64,000 nucleotides of DNA, taken from NCBI GenBank assembly GCA_963820095.1, contig CAWFZA010000023.1, forward strand, positions 1 through 64,000, in the 5' to 3' direction. Shown in pieces: positions 34,971 to 44,573 of the stretch (the first letter of the stretch is position 1; each line of letters starts with the position of its first letter). The translations under genes and the position numbers were made by a program. Origin of the DNA: Roseiarcus sp963820095. GTDB taxonomy: Bacteria; Pseudomonadota; Alphaproteobacteria; Rhizobiales; Beijerinckiaceae. The notes under the pieces were generated by a model. The model had not been told where the DNA came from and did no database searches. It worked only from the letters and a program-made list of their open reading frames with translations.

Positions 34971-36212
34971 TCAGCCTAGCGTGAGGTCCTTGGCGGCTAT
35001 GACGCGCCGCCCCCCGCTCGAATTCCAGCCCCGCCCCCGGTCGCCGAAGGCTTCCCAGCCGGTCTCGGTGACGGCGACCGTGTCCTCCAGTTTGATGAAG
35101 CCGCGACGCGGATGCGCGATCGTCGTCTCGATCGAGATGACCATGCCAGCTTCAAGCGGACGGTCGGCGTCGTAGGCCGGATAGGGAATTGGCCCGTGGC
35201 TCGTCAGCCGCGGCGCCTCGTGGCTGATGAGGCCCATCCCATGCGCGACAAACTCGATCGAGTTGGCGCGCGGCGACCGACCGAGCGCCTCGCCGGCGCT
35301 GGCGTAGATCTCCTCGCCGTTGACGCCGGGGCGGATCGGCTTGCGCGCCGCCATCTGGATCGCATCGACCTCGGCCAGCAGGTCCTCGAGCTCGCGGTCG
35401 GGCTCGCCCTGGATCGCCATGCGGCAGAGGTCGCCGATATAGCCTTTGTAATTGCCGCCGGAATCCAGCGACAGGATGTCGCCTGCTCCCCATACTTGTT
35501 CGGAAGGCGCGCGATTGAGGCTCGTCCCGGCCGTGATGAGGCAATATTCGAACGTGAGCCCCCGGTTCACCTCTTCGCGCCGAAGCGCTTCGACGAGCTC
35601 CGCTTTGGTCGCGCCGGGCCCGTGCGAGGCGATCACCGCCAACATGGAATCGACCACAAGCTCGGAAGCGGCGCGCAGCAAATCCAGTTCCTCCCGGGTC
35701 TTGCGGGCCCGCAGGCGTTCGAGCGGCATGTGCGCCTCGACGAACGCGACTTGAGGCAACTCGCGCGCCATGAGTTCCGCCGCATCGGCGGGCAGGAACG
35801 CGCGCTCGACGCCGACGCGCTTCACCGTCGGGGCGAGTTTGGCCAGATGATTCACCGCGAGCTGCGCCAAATCGAGGCTGGTGCTCGACGGCTGGAAGGC
35901 AGGAGTCTGGAACTTCCCGTTTTCTTTCTCGTAAGCCTCCATCCCTTGGCCGATATAGGTCGATTGATCCGGCCGGCCTTTGACGTAGATGAGAATAGGC
36001 AGATAGCGGCTGACGCCAATCGCGTCGAAATGATCGAAGAAGAAGAACCGGTAGCCGCCGAGCAGGTATTGAATGTTGTGCTTGGACGAGATCACGACGG
36101 CGTCGACGCCGGCCTCGTCGAGCAGCGCATCGAGGCGCGCGGCGTCGAAGGACGGCGCGGCTTCAGCCTTCGCGAACGACTGTGCGGTCGGCCTCTCGGT
36201 CATGGTTTCCAC
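34971..36212 (-). CDS. M24 family Xaa-Pro peptidase-like enzyme
   Basis: 413 residues: creatinase-type N-terminal domain (RLDALLDEAGVDAVVISSKHNI) and pita-bread M24 domain from ~180. Metal ligands appear as D in LSLDSGGNYKGYIGDL, the second D in the same motif, H in VAHGMGLISHEAP, and E in ISIETT and KLEDTVAV. Such enzymes cleave Xaa-Pro dipeptides or hydrolyse amidine-type compounds such as ectoine. It is divergent from RidA and near an amino-acid ABC transporter, so a role in catabolism of an imported amino-acid derivative is inferred. Confidence 0.83.
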   Translation of the reverse strand: METMTERPTAQSFAKAEAAPSFDAARLDALLDEAGVDAVVISSKHNIQYLLGGYRFFFFDHFDAIGVSRYLPILIYVKGRPDQSTYIGQGMEAYEKENGKFQTPAFQPSSTSLDLAQLAVNHLAKLAPTVKRVGVERAFLPADAAELMARELPQVAFVEAHMPLERLRARKTREELDLLRAASELVVDSMLAVIASHGPGATKAELVEALRREEVNRGLTFEYCLITAGTSLNRAPSEQVWGAGDILSLDSGGNYKGYIGDLCRMAIQGEPDRELEDLLAEVDAIQMAARKPIRPGVNGEEIYASAGEALGRSPRANSIEFVAHGMGLISHEAPRLTSHGPIPYPAYDADRPLEAGMVISIETTIAHPRRGFIKLEDTVAVTETGWEAFGDRGRGWNSSGGRRVIAAKDLTLG

Positions 36213-36373
36213 CCTTGCTGATCTCGCGCGCCCGAGGGCGCCGGCCTCATCTTAGCTCAGCCAAGCCAAGCTGTCGCCATTTGCCTTCGCTTGCCAACAG
36301 CGCTTGGCATCCTCATCATCGCGATCGTCTCGGGTAACTTTTCCATCCCCTCACATGCTCGCGGGAGCTGCTT

Positions 36374-36775
36374 ATGCCAAATGTCCAGTTTCACAACCCC
36401 GACAGTCTCGGCAAGCCGATCGCGCCCTATTCGAACATCACCCGCGTCAAGACGTCGGAGCTCTTGTTCATCGCTGGCCAGGTCGGGATGGACAAGAGCG
36501 GCAAGACGCCCCCCGATTTCGAAGGCCAATGCGCCCAGGTGTTCGCCAATATCGGCGCCGCGCTTGCCTCCCAGGGCGCAGGCTTTGCCAACATCGTCGA
36601 GTTCACGAGCTATCTGGTGCACTCGCAGGACATCGGGAAATTCGCCCAATACCGAGCGCGCGAATATCCGCGCCTGTTTGCCGGCGGCGGCTATCCGACC
36701 AACACGCTGCTCATTGTCGACCGCCTGGTGCGCGAGGAGTTTTTGATCGAGGTGACCGCAGTCGCCGCGTTGTAG
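36374..36775 (+). CDS. RidA family (YjgF) enamine/imine deaminase-like protein
   Basis: 133 residues: YSNITRVKTSELLFIAGQVGMD, QCAQVFANIGAALASQGAGF, IVEFTSYLVHSQDI and a C-terminal RLVREEFLIEVTAVAA. The usual RidA Arg (in the C-x-x-x-R loop) appears as R in REYPRLF-like context but not in the full archetypal form, so it may be a non-RidA clade member. Such proteins destroy reactive imines made by amino-acid-degrading enzymes. Confidence 0.8.
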   Translation: MPNVQFHNPDSLGKPIAPYSNITRVKTSELLFIAGQVGMDKSGKTPPDFEGQCAQVFANIGAALASQGAGFANIVEFTSYLVHSQDIGKFAQYRAREYPRLFAGGGYPTNTLLIVDRLVREEFLIEVTAVAAL

Positions 36776-36969
36776 GTCGGTTGACAGCGGGCGCCATGGT
36801 GTCCAGGACGACGACGACATTGGCCGTCAGCAACCCGAAGGCCGCCTTGGAGCGCAACAGGATCCTCGCCAAAGGGCTCAGGCAGGCGAGCTTGAGATAT
36901 TGGATCGGCGCCACGGTCGGCCCCACGAAAAAGTCAAACTGTAGATAACCTCAATACGGAACCTTATCG

Positions 36970-37896
36970 ATGCTCTCGGCCGACGCCAAAGGCGTCTTTC
37001 CCATCGCTCCCACGCCCTTTCTCGCTGATGGCGCGATCGACAACGCCAGCGTCGACCGCATGATCGACCACTATGTCGCCGCGGGCGCCGACGGTTGCAC
37101 CATTCTCGGCATCATGGGCGAAGCGCCGAAGCTCGACCACGAGGAGGCGATCGGCTTCGTCGCTCGCTGCGTTGGGCGGGCGCCGAAACTGCCGTTCGTC
37201 GTCGGCGTCTCCGCGCCGGGATTCGCGGCGATGCGCGCGCTCGCGCACGCCGCCATGGCCAAGGGGGCGGCTGGGGTGATGATCGCCCCGCCGCCGTCGC
37301 TGCGCACCGACGATCAGATCGTGACCTATTACGCGCAGGCCGTCGAGGCGATCGGCGCGGGCATCCCTTTCGTCATTCAGGACTATCCGCTGACGCTTGG
37401 AGTGGTGATGACGCCGGACGTCATCCGCCGGATCATCACCGACAATCCGTCCTGCGTGATGCTGAAGCACGAGGACTGGCCCGGCCTCGAGAAGATCTCC
37501 GCCCTCCGACGCTTCGAGAAGGAAGGCAAGCTGCGCCGCGTCCCAATTCTCACCGGCAACGGCGGCCTGTTCCTCGATTTCGAGATGGAGCGCGGAGTCG
37601 ATGGCGCAATGACCGGCTACGCTTTCCCGGAAATGCTGATCGACGTCGTGCGGCTCTCGGGCGCGGGACGGCGGGAGGAGGCGCACGACCTGTTCGACGC
37701 CCATTTGCCCCTCGTCCGCTACGAGCAGCAGCAGGGCGTCGGCCTCGCCACGCGCAAATACGTGATGATGAAGCGCGGCATCCTCGCGTCCGACGCCCAA
37801 CGGAAGCCCGGCGCGGGCTTGAGCGCGACCGCGAGGGCGGAGGTTGACTACCTCCTGACGCGTCTCGCGCGTCGGGATCGGCGCGCCGCCGCCTGA
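36970..37896 (+). CDS. dihydrodipicolinate synthase (DapA/NanA) family lyase
   Basis: 308 residues, (beta/alpha)8 barrel: FPIAPTPFLADGAIDNASVDRMIDHY, GCTILGIMGEAPKLDHEE (where typical DapA has G-T-T-G-E), FVIQDYPLTLG carrying the Tyr, and Schiff-base Lys in CVMLKHEDWPG. The altered GIMGEAP loop suggests a substrate other than aspartate semialdehyde. It follows RidA and precedes the transporter genes. Confidence 0.83.
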   Translation: MLSADAKGVFPIAPTPFLADGAIDNASVDRMIDHYVAAGADGCTILGIMGEAPKLDHEEAIGFVARCVGRAPKLPFVVGVSAPGFAAMRALAHAAMAKGAAGVMIAPPPSLRTDDQIVTYYAQAVEAIGAGIPFVIQDYPLTLGVVMTPDVIRRIITDNPSCVMLKHEDWPGLEKISALRRFEKEGKLRRVPILTGNGGLFLDFEMERGVDGAMTGYAFPEMLIDVVRLSGAGRREEAHDLFDAHLPLVRYEQQQGVGLATRKYVMMKRGILASDAQRKPGAGLSATARAEVDYLLTRLARRDRRAAA

Positions 37897-38018
37897 CCCC
37901 GGTTGCGCGGCGCCGTGCTTTTGGGCGCCAAGCCGCGTTCCCATTTCGCGGTTCCGCCTGTATGGTTTCTGGCGAGGCCCGCTGGGGAGCGGCGCAAGAT
38001 GCGATGGGAGGTAGCTTG

Positions 38019-38878
38019 ATGGCGACAAAATTCATGCGAGCGCTGAACTCGGCGCGACGCTCGCTGCAGGTCTTACGCTTGCGCATGGCGCGCTCGCCAA
38101 GGACTGGAAGACCGTCGTCATCGGCATGGAAGGGGCCTACGAGCCCTGGAACCTGACCGACTCGAGCGGCAAGATCGTCGGTTTCGAGGTCGACCTCGCG
38201 ATGGACCTCTGCAAGCGCGCCGGCCTCGAGTGCAAGATCATCGCGCAGGACTGGGACGGCATGATCCCGGGCCTGAAAGCAGGCAAGTTCGACGTCATCA
38301 TGGACGGCATGTCGATCACCGACGAGCGCAAGAAGGAGATCGACTTCTCGAAACCCTATGCGGTGTCGCCGGGAGCCTTTCTCGCGCCGAAGGACAGCGC
38401 GCTCGCCAAGGCGCCTGACGCCGGCAAGCTCGTCAATCTCGACAAGGACCCGAAGGAAGGCGACGCGGCGATCAAGGGCGTCCAGGCTGCGCTCAAGGGT
38501 AAGACGCTTGGCGTGCAGGTCTCCACCACGCATTCCAATTTCGCGAGCCAATATCTCAAGGACATCGCCACGGTTAAGGAATACAAGACCGCGGACGACC
38601 GCGACCTCGACCTCAAGTCCGGCCGCATCGACGCCTCGCTCGACGATTATACGGTCGTGGCGGCGACGGCCTCCAAGCCTGACGCCTCGGACCTCGCCAT
38701 CGTCGGTCCGAAGTTCATTGGCGGCATGTTTGGCGCCGGCACGGGCATGGGCATCCGCAAGAGCGACGCGGACCTGACAGCCAAATTCGACAAGGCGCTA
38801 GCCGAGGCGATCGCGGACGGGTCGGTCAAGAAATTTTCCGAGCAGTGGTTCAAGATCGACATCGCGCCCCAGTCATAG
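38019..38878 (+). CDS. polar amino-acid ABC transporter substrate-binding protein, frameshift in signal peptide
   Basis: ~286 residues after correction. GGGAGG lies before the ATG. The leader changes frame near 38060 (MATKFMRALN, then LGATLAAGLTLAHGALA); the mature part reads DWKTVVIGMEGAYEPWNLTD, GFEVDLAMDLCKRAGLECKI, WDGMIPGLKAGKFDVIMDGMSIT and ERKKEIDFSKPY. This is the SBP3 fold of Lys/Arg/ornithine/opine-type receptors; the ligand is not determined. Confidence 0.85.
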
Positions 38879-38884
38879 GCTTTT

Positions 38885-38915
38885 GAGCGCGCTCTGGCGT
38901 TAACAGAGCGCGCTC
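38885..38915. other. intercistronic hairpin after the binding-protein gene
   Basis: A perfect 12-bp inverted repeat (GAGCGCGCTCTG, 38885-38896; complement 38904-38915) with a 7-base loop, 6 bases after the stop. It probably stabilises the binding-protein mRNA or attenuates the permease genes. Confidence 0.7.
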
Positions 38916-38930
38916 CCAAGGGGCGTCGGG

Positions 38931-39647
38931 GTGGGCGATCTCGCGATCTTCGGCTTCGGCCAAGGCGGCTGGGGCCTAGCTCTTCTCCAGGGCGCGGCGA
39001 TGACGCTTCTCGTCTCCGCCTGCGGCCTTCTCATCGGCGCGGCGATCGGCGGGCTCATCGCCTGGGCGCGTCTTTCCGGAAAGCTGCTCGCGGGCGGCGT
39101 GGGCCAAGCCTATGCGGCCCTCTTTCGCGGCCTGCCGGAGCTTCTCATCGTCTACTTCGTCTATTTCGGCACATCGACGCTTCTGACCCAGACGGCGGCG
39201 CTGTTCGGGCATGAGGGCTTTGTCGGCGTGCCGGCCTTCGCGGCCGGCGCGCTCGCCGTCGGCGTCATCTCCGGGGCCTATCAGGCCGAGGTGTTCCGCG
39301 CCGCCTATCTCGCCATTTCGCGGGGCGAACTCGAGGCTGCGGTCAGCGTCGGCATGAATCGGGTCCTGTTGTTCCGCCGCATCATCGCGCCGCAGGTTTT
39401 GCGTTTCGCGTTGCCCGGACTTGGCAATCTCTGGCAGGTCGCGCTCAAGGATTCCTCGCTGATCTCCGTCACCGGCCTGACCGAGCTTATGCGGATCAGC
39501 CAGGTCGGCGCCGGCTCGACGCATCGGCCCTTCGCCTTCTATCTCGGCGGCGCCGCGCTTTATCTCGTGATGACGCTGGCGACGACCCGCTTCTTCGACG
39601 TCGCCGAGGCGCGCGCCACCCGCGGCATGCGCCGGGCGACGAGTTGA
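38931..39647 (+). CDS. amino-acid ABC transporter permease (HisQ/OccQ type)
   Basis: 238 residues from a GTG. FGQGGWGLALLQGAAMTLLVSACGLLIGAAI is the first helix region; AYAALFRGLPELLIVYFVYFGTS, then the EAA-like loop EVFRAAYLAISRGELEAAVSVGM and APQVLRFALPGLGN are the His/polar amino-acid permease signatures. Inner membrane. Ten bases upstream of the second permease. Confidence 0.88.
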   Translation: MGDLAIFGFGQGGWGLALLQGAAMTLLVSACGLLIGAAIGGLIAWARLSGKLLAGGVGQAYAALFRGLPELLIVYFVYFGTSTLLTQTAALFGHEGFVGVPAFAAGALAVGVISGAYQAEVFRAAYLAISRGELEAAVSVGMNRVLLFRRIIAPQVLRFALPGLGNLWQVALKDSSLISVTGLTELMRISQVGAGSTHRPFAFYLGGAALYLVMTLATTRFFDVAEARATRGMRRATS

Positions 39648-39656
39648 GGCCGGCCG

Positions 39657-40352
39657 ATGGACTTCGATTTCATCTCGAAAACCTTCGTCCGCCTGCTCGC
39701 CGCGCTGCCGCTCACGCTTTCCGTCTGGTTCCTGTCGGTGGTTCTGGGCGCGCTGATCGCCGCGGGCGTGACCTGGATGAGGGTGAGCGGGGTCAAACCT
39801 GTTGAGTGGTTCGCGCGCGCCTATGTCCTGGTCTTTCGCGGCACGCCGCTGCTGATCCAGCTCTTTGTCGTCTATTATGGGCTGGCTTCGCTGCCGGCTG
39901 TGCGGGCGAGCATCGCTGGGGCTTTCTTGCGCGTTTCGCGTTCAATTGCGCCGTCCTGGCGCTCGCGCTCTGTACCGCGGCCTACCAGGCCGAAATCTTT
40001 CGCGGCGCGCTGCTTGCGATTCCGAACGGACAGGTCGAGGCGGCGCGCGCTTGCGGCATGTCGAGGCTCCTCATGTTTCGCCGGATCGTCTTTCCGATTG
40101 CGGTCAGGCATGCGCTTCCCGCCTATTCGACCGAGATGATTTCGATGGTGAAATCGACCGCGCTCGTTTCGCTCATCACGCTGTGGGACGTGCTGAGCGT
40201 CGCGCTCAAGATCCGCAACGATACGCTCGTCACCTATCTGCCGCTCATCCTCGCCGGCGCGATCTATTTCGTTCGTCAATTACATCATCGCCGCGAGCTT
40301 CCTCGTGCTCGAGCGGCGCATGTCGCCCCATCTCAGGCCGCGGCCAAGCTGA
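39657..40352 (+). CDS. amino-acid ABC transporter permease (HisM/OccM type), two frameshifts
   Basis: ~231 residues after correction: LPLTLSVWFLSVVLGALIAAG, YVLVFRGTPLLIQLFVVYYGL, then FNCAVLALALCTAAYQAEIFRGALLAIPNGQVEAA and FPIAVRHALPAYSTEM, ending FVNYIIAASFLVLERRM. A lost base near 39930 and an extra base near 40270 break it; because of the second, the as-written frame runs into the ATPase gene and mimics a fusion. Stop at 40350-40352. Confidence 0.85.
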
Positions 40353-40363
40353 AGGAAGCGCCC

Positions 40364-41140
40364 ATGTCCGCCGCGACCCCAGCGCTCACCGTCGACACGA
40401 TGCACAAGAGCTTCGGCCAGCTCGAAGTGCTGAAGGGAATCTCGCTCACCGCCAACGACGGCGACGTGATCTCGATCCTCGGCTCGTCCGGCTCGGGCAA
40501 GAGCACGTTTCTGCGCTGCATCAACCTGCTCGAGACGCCGGACAAGGGCGTGGTGACGGTGGCGGGCGAGACCATCAAAATGCGCCAGCGCCGCGACGGG
40601 CGGGCCGAGCCTGCGGACCGGCGTCAGGTCGATCGCATCCGCGCCGAGCTCGCCATGGTGTTCCAGGGCTTCAACCTGTGGTCGCATCTGACGGTGCTCG
40701 AAAACCTGATCGAGGCGCCGGTGCATGTGCAGAAGCGCCCGCGCGCCGAATGCGTCGAGGAAGCCCGCGCGCTGCTCGCCAAAGTCGGCATGTCCGAGCG
40801 GGAAAACTACTATCCGGCGCATCTCTCGGGTGGTCAGCAGCAGCGCGCGGCGATCGCCCGCGCGCTCGCCATGCGCCCGAAAGTGATGCTGTTCGACGAG
40901 CCGACCTCGGCGCTCGATCCCGAACTCGTGGGCGAAGTGCTGCGGGTCATGCGCGCGCTCGCCGAGGAAGGCCGCACGATGCTGGTCGTCACTCACGAGA
41001 TGGGATTTGCCCGCGACGTCTCGACCCGGGTGATGTTCCTGCATCAGGGGCTGGTCGAGGCGGAAGGGCCGCCCCAGGAGCTTTTCTCCGGCTCGACCTC
41101 CGAACGCTTTCGCCAGTTCATCTCGAAAGAGCGCGGATAG
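40364..41140 (+). CDS. amino-acid ABC transporter ATP-binding protein (HisP type)
   Basis: 258 residues: Walker A LGSSGSGKSTFLRC, HisP-type MVFQGFNLWSHLTVLEN, signature LSGGQQQRAAIARAL, Walker B VMLFDEPTSALDP and switch VVTHEMGFARDV. The ATG at 40364 has GAAGGAAG upstream and lies 11 bases after the corrected permease stop. Confidence 0.92.
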   Translation: MSAATPALTVDTMHKSFGQLEVLKGISLTANDGDVISILGSSGSGKSTFLRCINLLETPDKGVVTVAGETIKMRQRRDGRAEPADRRQVDRIRAELAMVFQGFNLWSHLTVLENLIEAPVHVQKRPRAECVEEARALLAKVGMSERENYYPAHLSGGQQQRAAIARALAMRPKVMLFDEPTSALDPELVGEVLRVMRALAEEGRTMLVVTHEMGFARDVSTRVMFLHQGLVEAEGPPQELFSGSTSERFRQFISKERG

Positions 41141-41142
41141 GC

Positions 41143-41678
41143 ATGCCTCGCCTGTTCACCGGACTCGAAGCTGCCGGACGCCGTCGTCGGCCAGCTCGCG
41201 CTCCTGCGCGGCGGAGTCGTGGGCGCGCGCTGGCTCGAGCCCGAGGACTACCACATCACGCTTCAGATTCATCGGCGATGTCGATGGGCGCATTGCGCGC
41301 GATATCGCCGAGACGCTGGGCGACGTTCGCCGGCCGAAAGTCGCCGTTCGCTTCGAGGAGCTCAGTTGGTTCGGCGGCGACAAGCCGCGGGAGCTTGTCG
41401 TCAAGATCAGGCCGGAGCCGGCGCTGATGGATCTGCAAGCCGAACACGAGCGCCGCTTGAGGCGGATCGGGGTTGAGCCGGAGACACGCAAATATACGCC
41501 GCACGTGACGCTGGCGCGGCTGCGGGGCGTTCGCCAAGCCTCGGTCGCCAGCTATCTCGCGGCGCGCGGCGCGCCATTCGCGGAAACGTTCACCGCGGAG
41601 CGCTTCGTGCTCTATTCGGCCCGCGCGGGGTCCGGGGGCGGCCCGTATGTCGTCGAGGCGGCTTATCCGCTGGACTAG
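41143..41678 (+). CDS. thpR: RNA 2',3'-cyclic phosphodiesterase (2H phosphoesterase), two frameshifts
   Basis: ~177 residues after correction: MPRLFTGLE, LPDAVVGQLALLRGGVVG, ARWLEPEDYHITL with the first H-x-T motif, RFIGDVDGRIARDIAE, FGGDKPRELVVKI, and YTPHVTLARL with the second H-x-T. Extra bases near 41170 and 41265 break the frame. It starts 2 bases after the ABC ATPase gene, so it is probably co-transcribed, though functionally unrelated. Confidence 0.82.
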
Positions 41679-41690
41679 CCTCATCGATGG

Positions 41691-41707
41691 AGCCTGTATA
41701 ACAGGCT
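41691..41707. repeat. short inverted repeat in the 260-base gap before the P450 gene
   Basis: AGCCTGT-ATA-ACAGGCT, 13 bases after the thpR stop. It may be an operator or weak terminator. The gap 41679-41938 is richer in A+T than its surroundings and otherwise featureless; the P450 promoter should lie here. Confidence 0.4.
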
Positions 41708-41938
41708 ACAAATGTTTAATAGATCCGGCGACAGCGGGCGCGTTTCTCTCAAACGGGCCCATTTTTAAGGGCGGAACTAAACGGGGTCGTAACGCACTGA
41801 AAACATTAGGGGGCGCCGGAATAAAATGGCGGCTAGGCCAAGCGCGCCGCCCAGGCCCGCCGTCGCAAGGCTTCTCCCTCGGTCCCGCGGGACGACCCCC
41901 GTTTCCTCCACGGCCGGAAGGCTTTAGAGGGCGCCCTC

Positions 41939-43156
41939 ATGTCTCTCTCGATCGACGTCTCCCGGCGCCGCGTTCGGTTGAACCCTCGCGACCCCGATTT
42001 CTTCAACCATCCCTATCCCGCTTATGCCCTGATCCGGGAAGCCGCGCCCGTGTTCTTTTGGGAAGACTACGGTTTCTGGTGTTTCACGCGCTTCGCCGAC
42101 GTTTCGGCCTTGCTGCGCGACCGCCGCTTCGGCCGTCGAGTCGTCGAACCGCCCCCGCGCGATTCGAAACCGCATCTTGAGCCGTTTGACGCGCTCGAGC
42201 GCCACTCGATGCTGGAGCTCGAACCGCCGGAACACACGCGGCTGCGCAACCTCGTCAATCGCGCCTTCGTCTCGCGCCGCATCGAAAAGCTCGCGCCGGC
42301 GATCGCAAGACTGACGCGCGAGCGGATCGACGCATTGGCGTCGAAGCGCGCGGCGGACCTTGTTGCGGAGTTCGCCGAGCCCATTCCGGTCGCGGTCATC
42401 GGCGAACTGCTCGGCGTTCCACGCGAGATGGGGCGTCAGCTCGTCGACTGGTCGCATCGCATGGTCGCCATGTACCAGTTCGGCGTGACGCGCGCCGTCG
42501 AGGACCAGGCGGCCGAAGCGGCGCGCGCTTTCGCCGATTACGTGCGCAATTTCGCCCGCGCGCGACGCGGCGATCTCGGCGACGATCTCGTCAGTCAGCT
42601 TCTCATCGCCGAAAGCGACGGCGGCAAGTTGAGCGAGGACGAACTGGTCGCCACCGTCGTCCTGCTTTTGAACGCCGGCCACGAAGCGACGGTGCAAGCC
42701 ATCGGCAATGGCGTCAAGACCCTGCTGGAGCATGGGATCGATGCGGGCGCGGCGTTCGTGAGCCACGCTGCGACGCTTGCGACAGTCGAAGAATTGCTGC
42801 GCCTCGATCCGCCGCTGCATCTCTTTGCGCGCCATGCGCTTGAAGAGGTCGAATTCGCCGGCGTGCGGTTGCGGAAGGGCGAGAAGATCGGCCTCTTGCT
42901 CGGCGCCGCCAACCGCGATCCCGAGCGATTCCCTGAGCCTGATACGTTTGACCCTGCCCGCACGCCGAACCCGCATGTGAGTTTTGGCGCCGGCATTCAT
43001 TTCTGTGTGGGCGCGCCGCTGGCGCGCCTCGAACTCGCCGTCACGCTGCCAAACCTGTTCGGACGGCTCAAGGGCTTGCGCTTGGCCGAGCCGGCGCGCT
43101 ATCGCGACGCATTCCATTTTCACGGGCTTGCGGCGCTGAGGACCGAATGGGCGTGA
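41939..43156 (+). CDS. cytochrome P450
   Basis: 405 residues, bacterial class I type. Haem-binding loop FGAGIHFCVGAPLARLE with the Cys ligand at ~350; ExxR pair in EELLRLDPP; I-helix LLLNAGHEATVQ, where the usual acid-alcohol pair reads E-A-T rather than E-T-T; N-terminal FFNHPYPAYALIREAAPVFFWED. It would need ferredoxin and a reductase, not seen nearby. Substrate unknown. Its stop lies close to an alternative start of the first AlgJ-like gene, which suggests one operon. Confidence 0.92.
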   Translation: MSLSIDVSRRRVRLNPRDPDFFNHPYPAYALIREAAPVFFWEDYGFWCFTRFADVSALLRDRRFGRRVVEPPPRDSKPHLEPFDALERHSMLELEPPEHTRLRNLVNRAFVSRRIEKLAPAIARLTRERIDALASKRAADLVAEFAEPIPVAVIGELLGVPREMGRQLVDWSHRMVAMYQFGVTRAVEDQAAEAARAFADYVRNFARARRGDLGDDLVSQLLIAESDGGKLSEDELVATVVLLLNAGHEATVQAIGNGVKTLLEHGIDAGAAFVSHAATLATVEELLRLDPPLHLFARHALEEVEFAGVRLRKGEKIGLLLGAANRDPERFPEPDTFDPARTPNPHVSFGAGIHFCVGAPLARLELAVTLPNLFGRLKGLRLAEPARYRDAFHFHGLAALRTEWA

Positions 43157-43272
43157 GATCGATGCTTTCGTCCTCGCGACCGGCGGATAAGAGCCCATCG
43201 TTGAACTGGTCGCCGCTGACCCTGGGCCGCCCTTGGCGCAAAAGGCTCGACGCCGCGCTGGGCTCATCGGGC

Positions 43273-44385
43273 ATGCTGCGGCGTTATCGCCGCGTGTTTG
43301 CGATCCTCGCATTCGGGCTCCTCGCGACCCCGCTCGTGATCGGGATGGTGAGGCCGGACAGTCCGGAATTGATTTTCAAGGAAGGACGGAGGCTGGCGCC
43401 CACGCCGGCTTCTCCCGAGCGCCTGGCCGATTTGAGGCTGCTTCCCGGTGAGATCGACGCCTACCTCAAGGATCACTTCGGCTTCCGGCATATGCTGATT
43501 CAGTTGCACAAGGATCTGACGAGGCCGATGCTCGGTTTTGGCGGCTCGCAGGTGCTGATCGGCCGGGACGGGCGCATGTTCTATCTCGGCGGCGAGATGG
43601 TGCGACAAAGCGCGGGTCTCATCCTTCGCGACCAAAAGGTCGCGGACTCCGCGAACCGGCTTCAGCGGATGCGCGATGAGTTGGCGAAACGGGGAACGGC
43701 GCTTTTTGTCGTTGTCCTTCCCAGCACCTCCTCCATCTACGAGGCGGATCTTCCGAACTGGGCGCAAAGTCATGGGCGGAAGACGGAGGACGATCTCTTT
43801 CTGCGCGACCTCGCCGAGCGCGGGATCAAGACGGTCGATCTGCGGCCGGCGCTCAAGAAGACCGCGTCGGAAGGCAAGGTCTATCTCCTGCACGACTCGC
43901 ATTGGACTGCGCGCGGCGCGATCGCTGGGTTCAACGCCGCCGTCGAAGCCGATGCTCATCCCGACTGGCGGGTCGATCCGGCGAAAGCGCTCGGGCCGGC
44001 TCGGGAAGTCAAGGGAGGCGACCTCGCCCGCCTGCTCGGCGAGCAGGACGAAGTGACGGAGACGGCGGAGCCTCTCGCCCTGCGTCCGGAAGGCAAGGTC
44101 GATATCTTGTCGCGGGATATCATGCCAACCTACGTGATGACGACCGGCAAGCCCGGGCCGACCATCCTCGTTGTTGGCGATTCGTTCACCGAGGGCTTCT
44201 TCCCGCTGATGCTCGCCTCGCATGTCGGACGAGCGATCTGGGTCCATTACAATGAAAACGAATGCAGCTTCGACTGGTCGCTGGTCGACAAATATCATCC
44301 TGACGAGGTTTGGTGGGCGCCGGTCGAGCGAATGCTCATCTGCGAGCCGCGCGACCCCGCAGCGGCGCAGGCGGAATTGCGATGA
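43273..44385 (+). CDS. AlgJ/AlgX-like SGNH-fold protein, copy 1
   Basis: 370 residues: membrane anchor near the N-terminus (YRRVFAILAFGLLATPLVIGMV), then DAYLKDHFGFRHMLIQLHKDLTR, LIGRDGRMFYLGGEMVRQSAG, catalytic DxH in LLHDSHWTARGAIAGF and Ser in VVGDSFTEGFFPLM. These D-x-H and G-D-S motifs are those of alginate O-acetylation proteins AlgJ/AlgX. A membrane-anchored periplasmic acetyl-transfer or esterase role is inferred. The start at 43273 matches the paralogues; an in-frame ATG at 43147 overlaps the P450 stop. Confidence 0.8.
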   Translation: MLRRYRRVFAILAFGLLATPLVIGMVRPDSPELIFKEGRRLAPTPASPERLADLRLLPGEIDAYLKDHFGFRHMLIQLHKDLTRPMLGFGGSQVLIGRDGRMFYLGGEMVRQSAGLILRDQKVADSANRLQRMRDELAKRGTALFVVVLPSTSSIYEADLPNWAQSHGRKTEDDLFLRDLAERGIKTVDLRPALKKTASEGKVYLLHDSHWTARGAIAGFNAAVEADAHPDWRVDPAKALGPAREVKGGDLARLLGEQDEVTETAEPLALRPEGKVDILSRDIMPTYVMTTGKPGPTILVVGDSFTEGFFPLMLASHVGRAIWVHYNENECSFDWSLVDKYHPDEVWWAPVERMLICEPRDPAAAQAELR

Positions 44386-44573
44386 CCCGGACGGCCCGCG
44401 GGCGCCGGGCGGCGGCGCCCCTTTTGGTTCCCGTCAGCGCCGGCGTTTCGCCATCGCCGCTTCCGAACCGCGCCGATAGCGAATAGAAGTCCGGCCTGTG
44501 GATACGAACTCGTCCGGACGGACTTGGCCCCGCGCCCGCACCGGGTGGGCCCGCCTGCGGTCCTGACTTCGGC

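Noticed and set aside
36711..36926. Hydrophobic minus-strand open frame overlapping the end of the RidA gene
   Set aside because: It overlaps RidA coding sequence and has no family match I recognise.
39806..41140. Apparent permease-ATPase fusion
   Set aside because: The join arises from an extra base near 40270; the corrected permease ends at 40352 and the ATPase has its own ribosome site and start.
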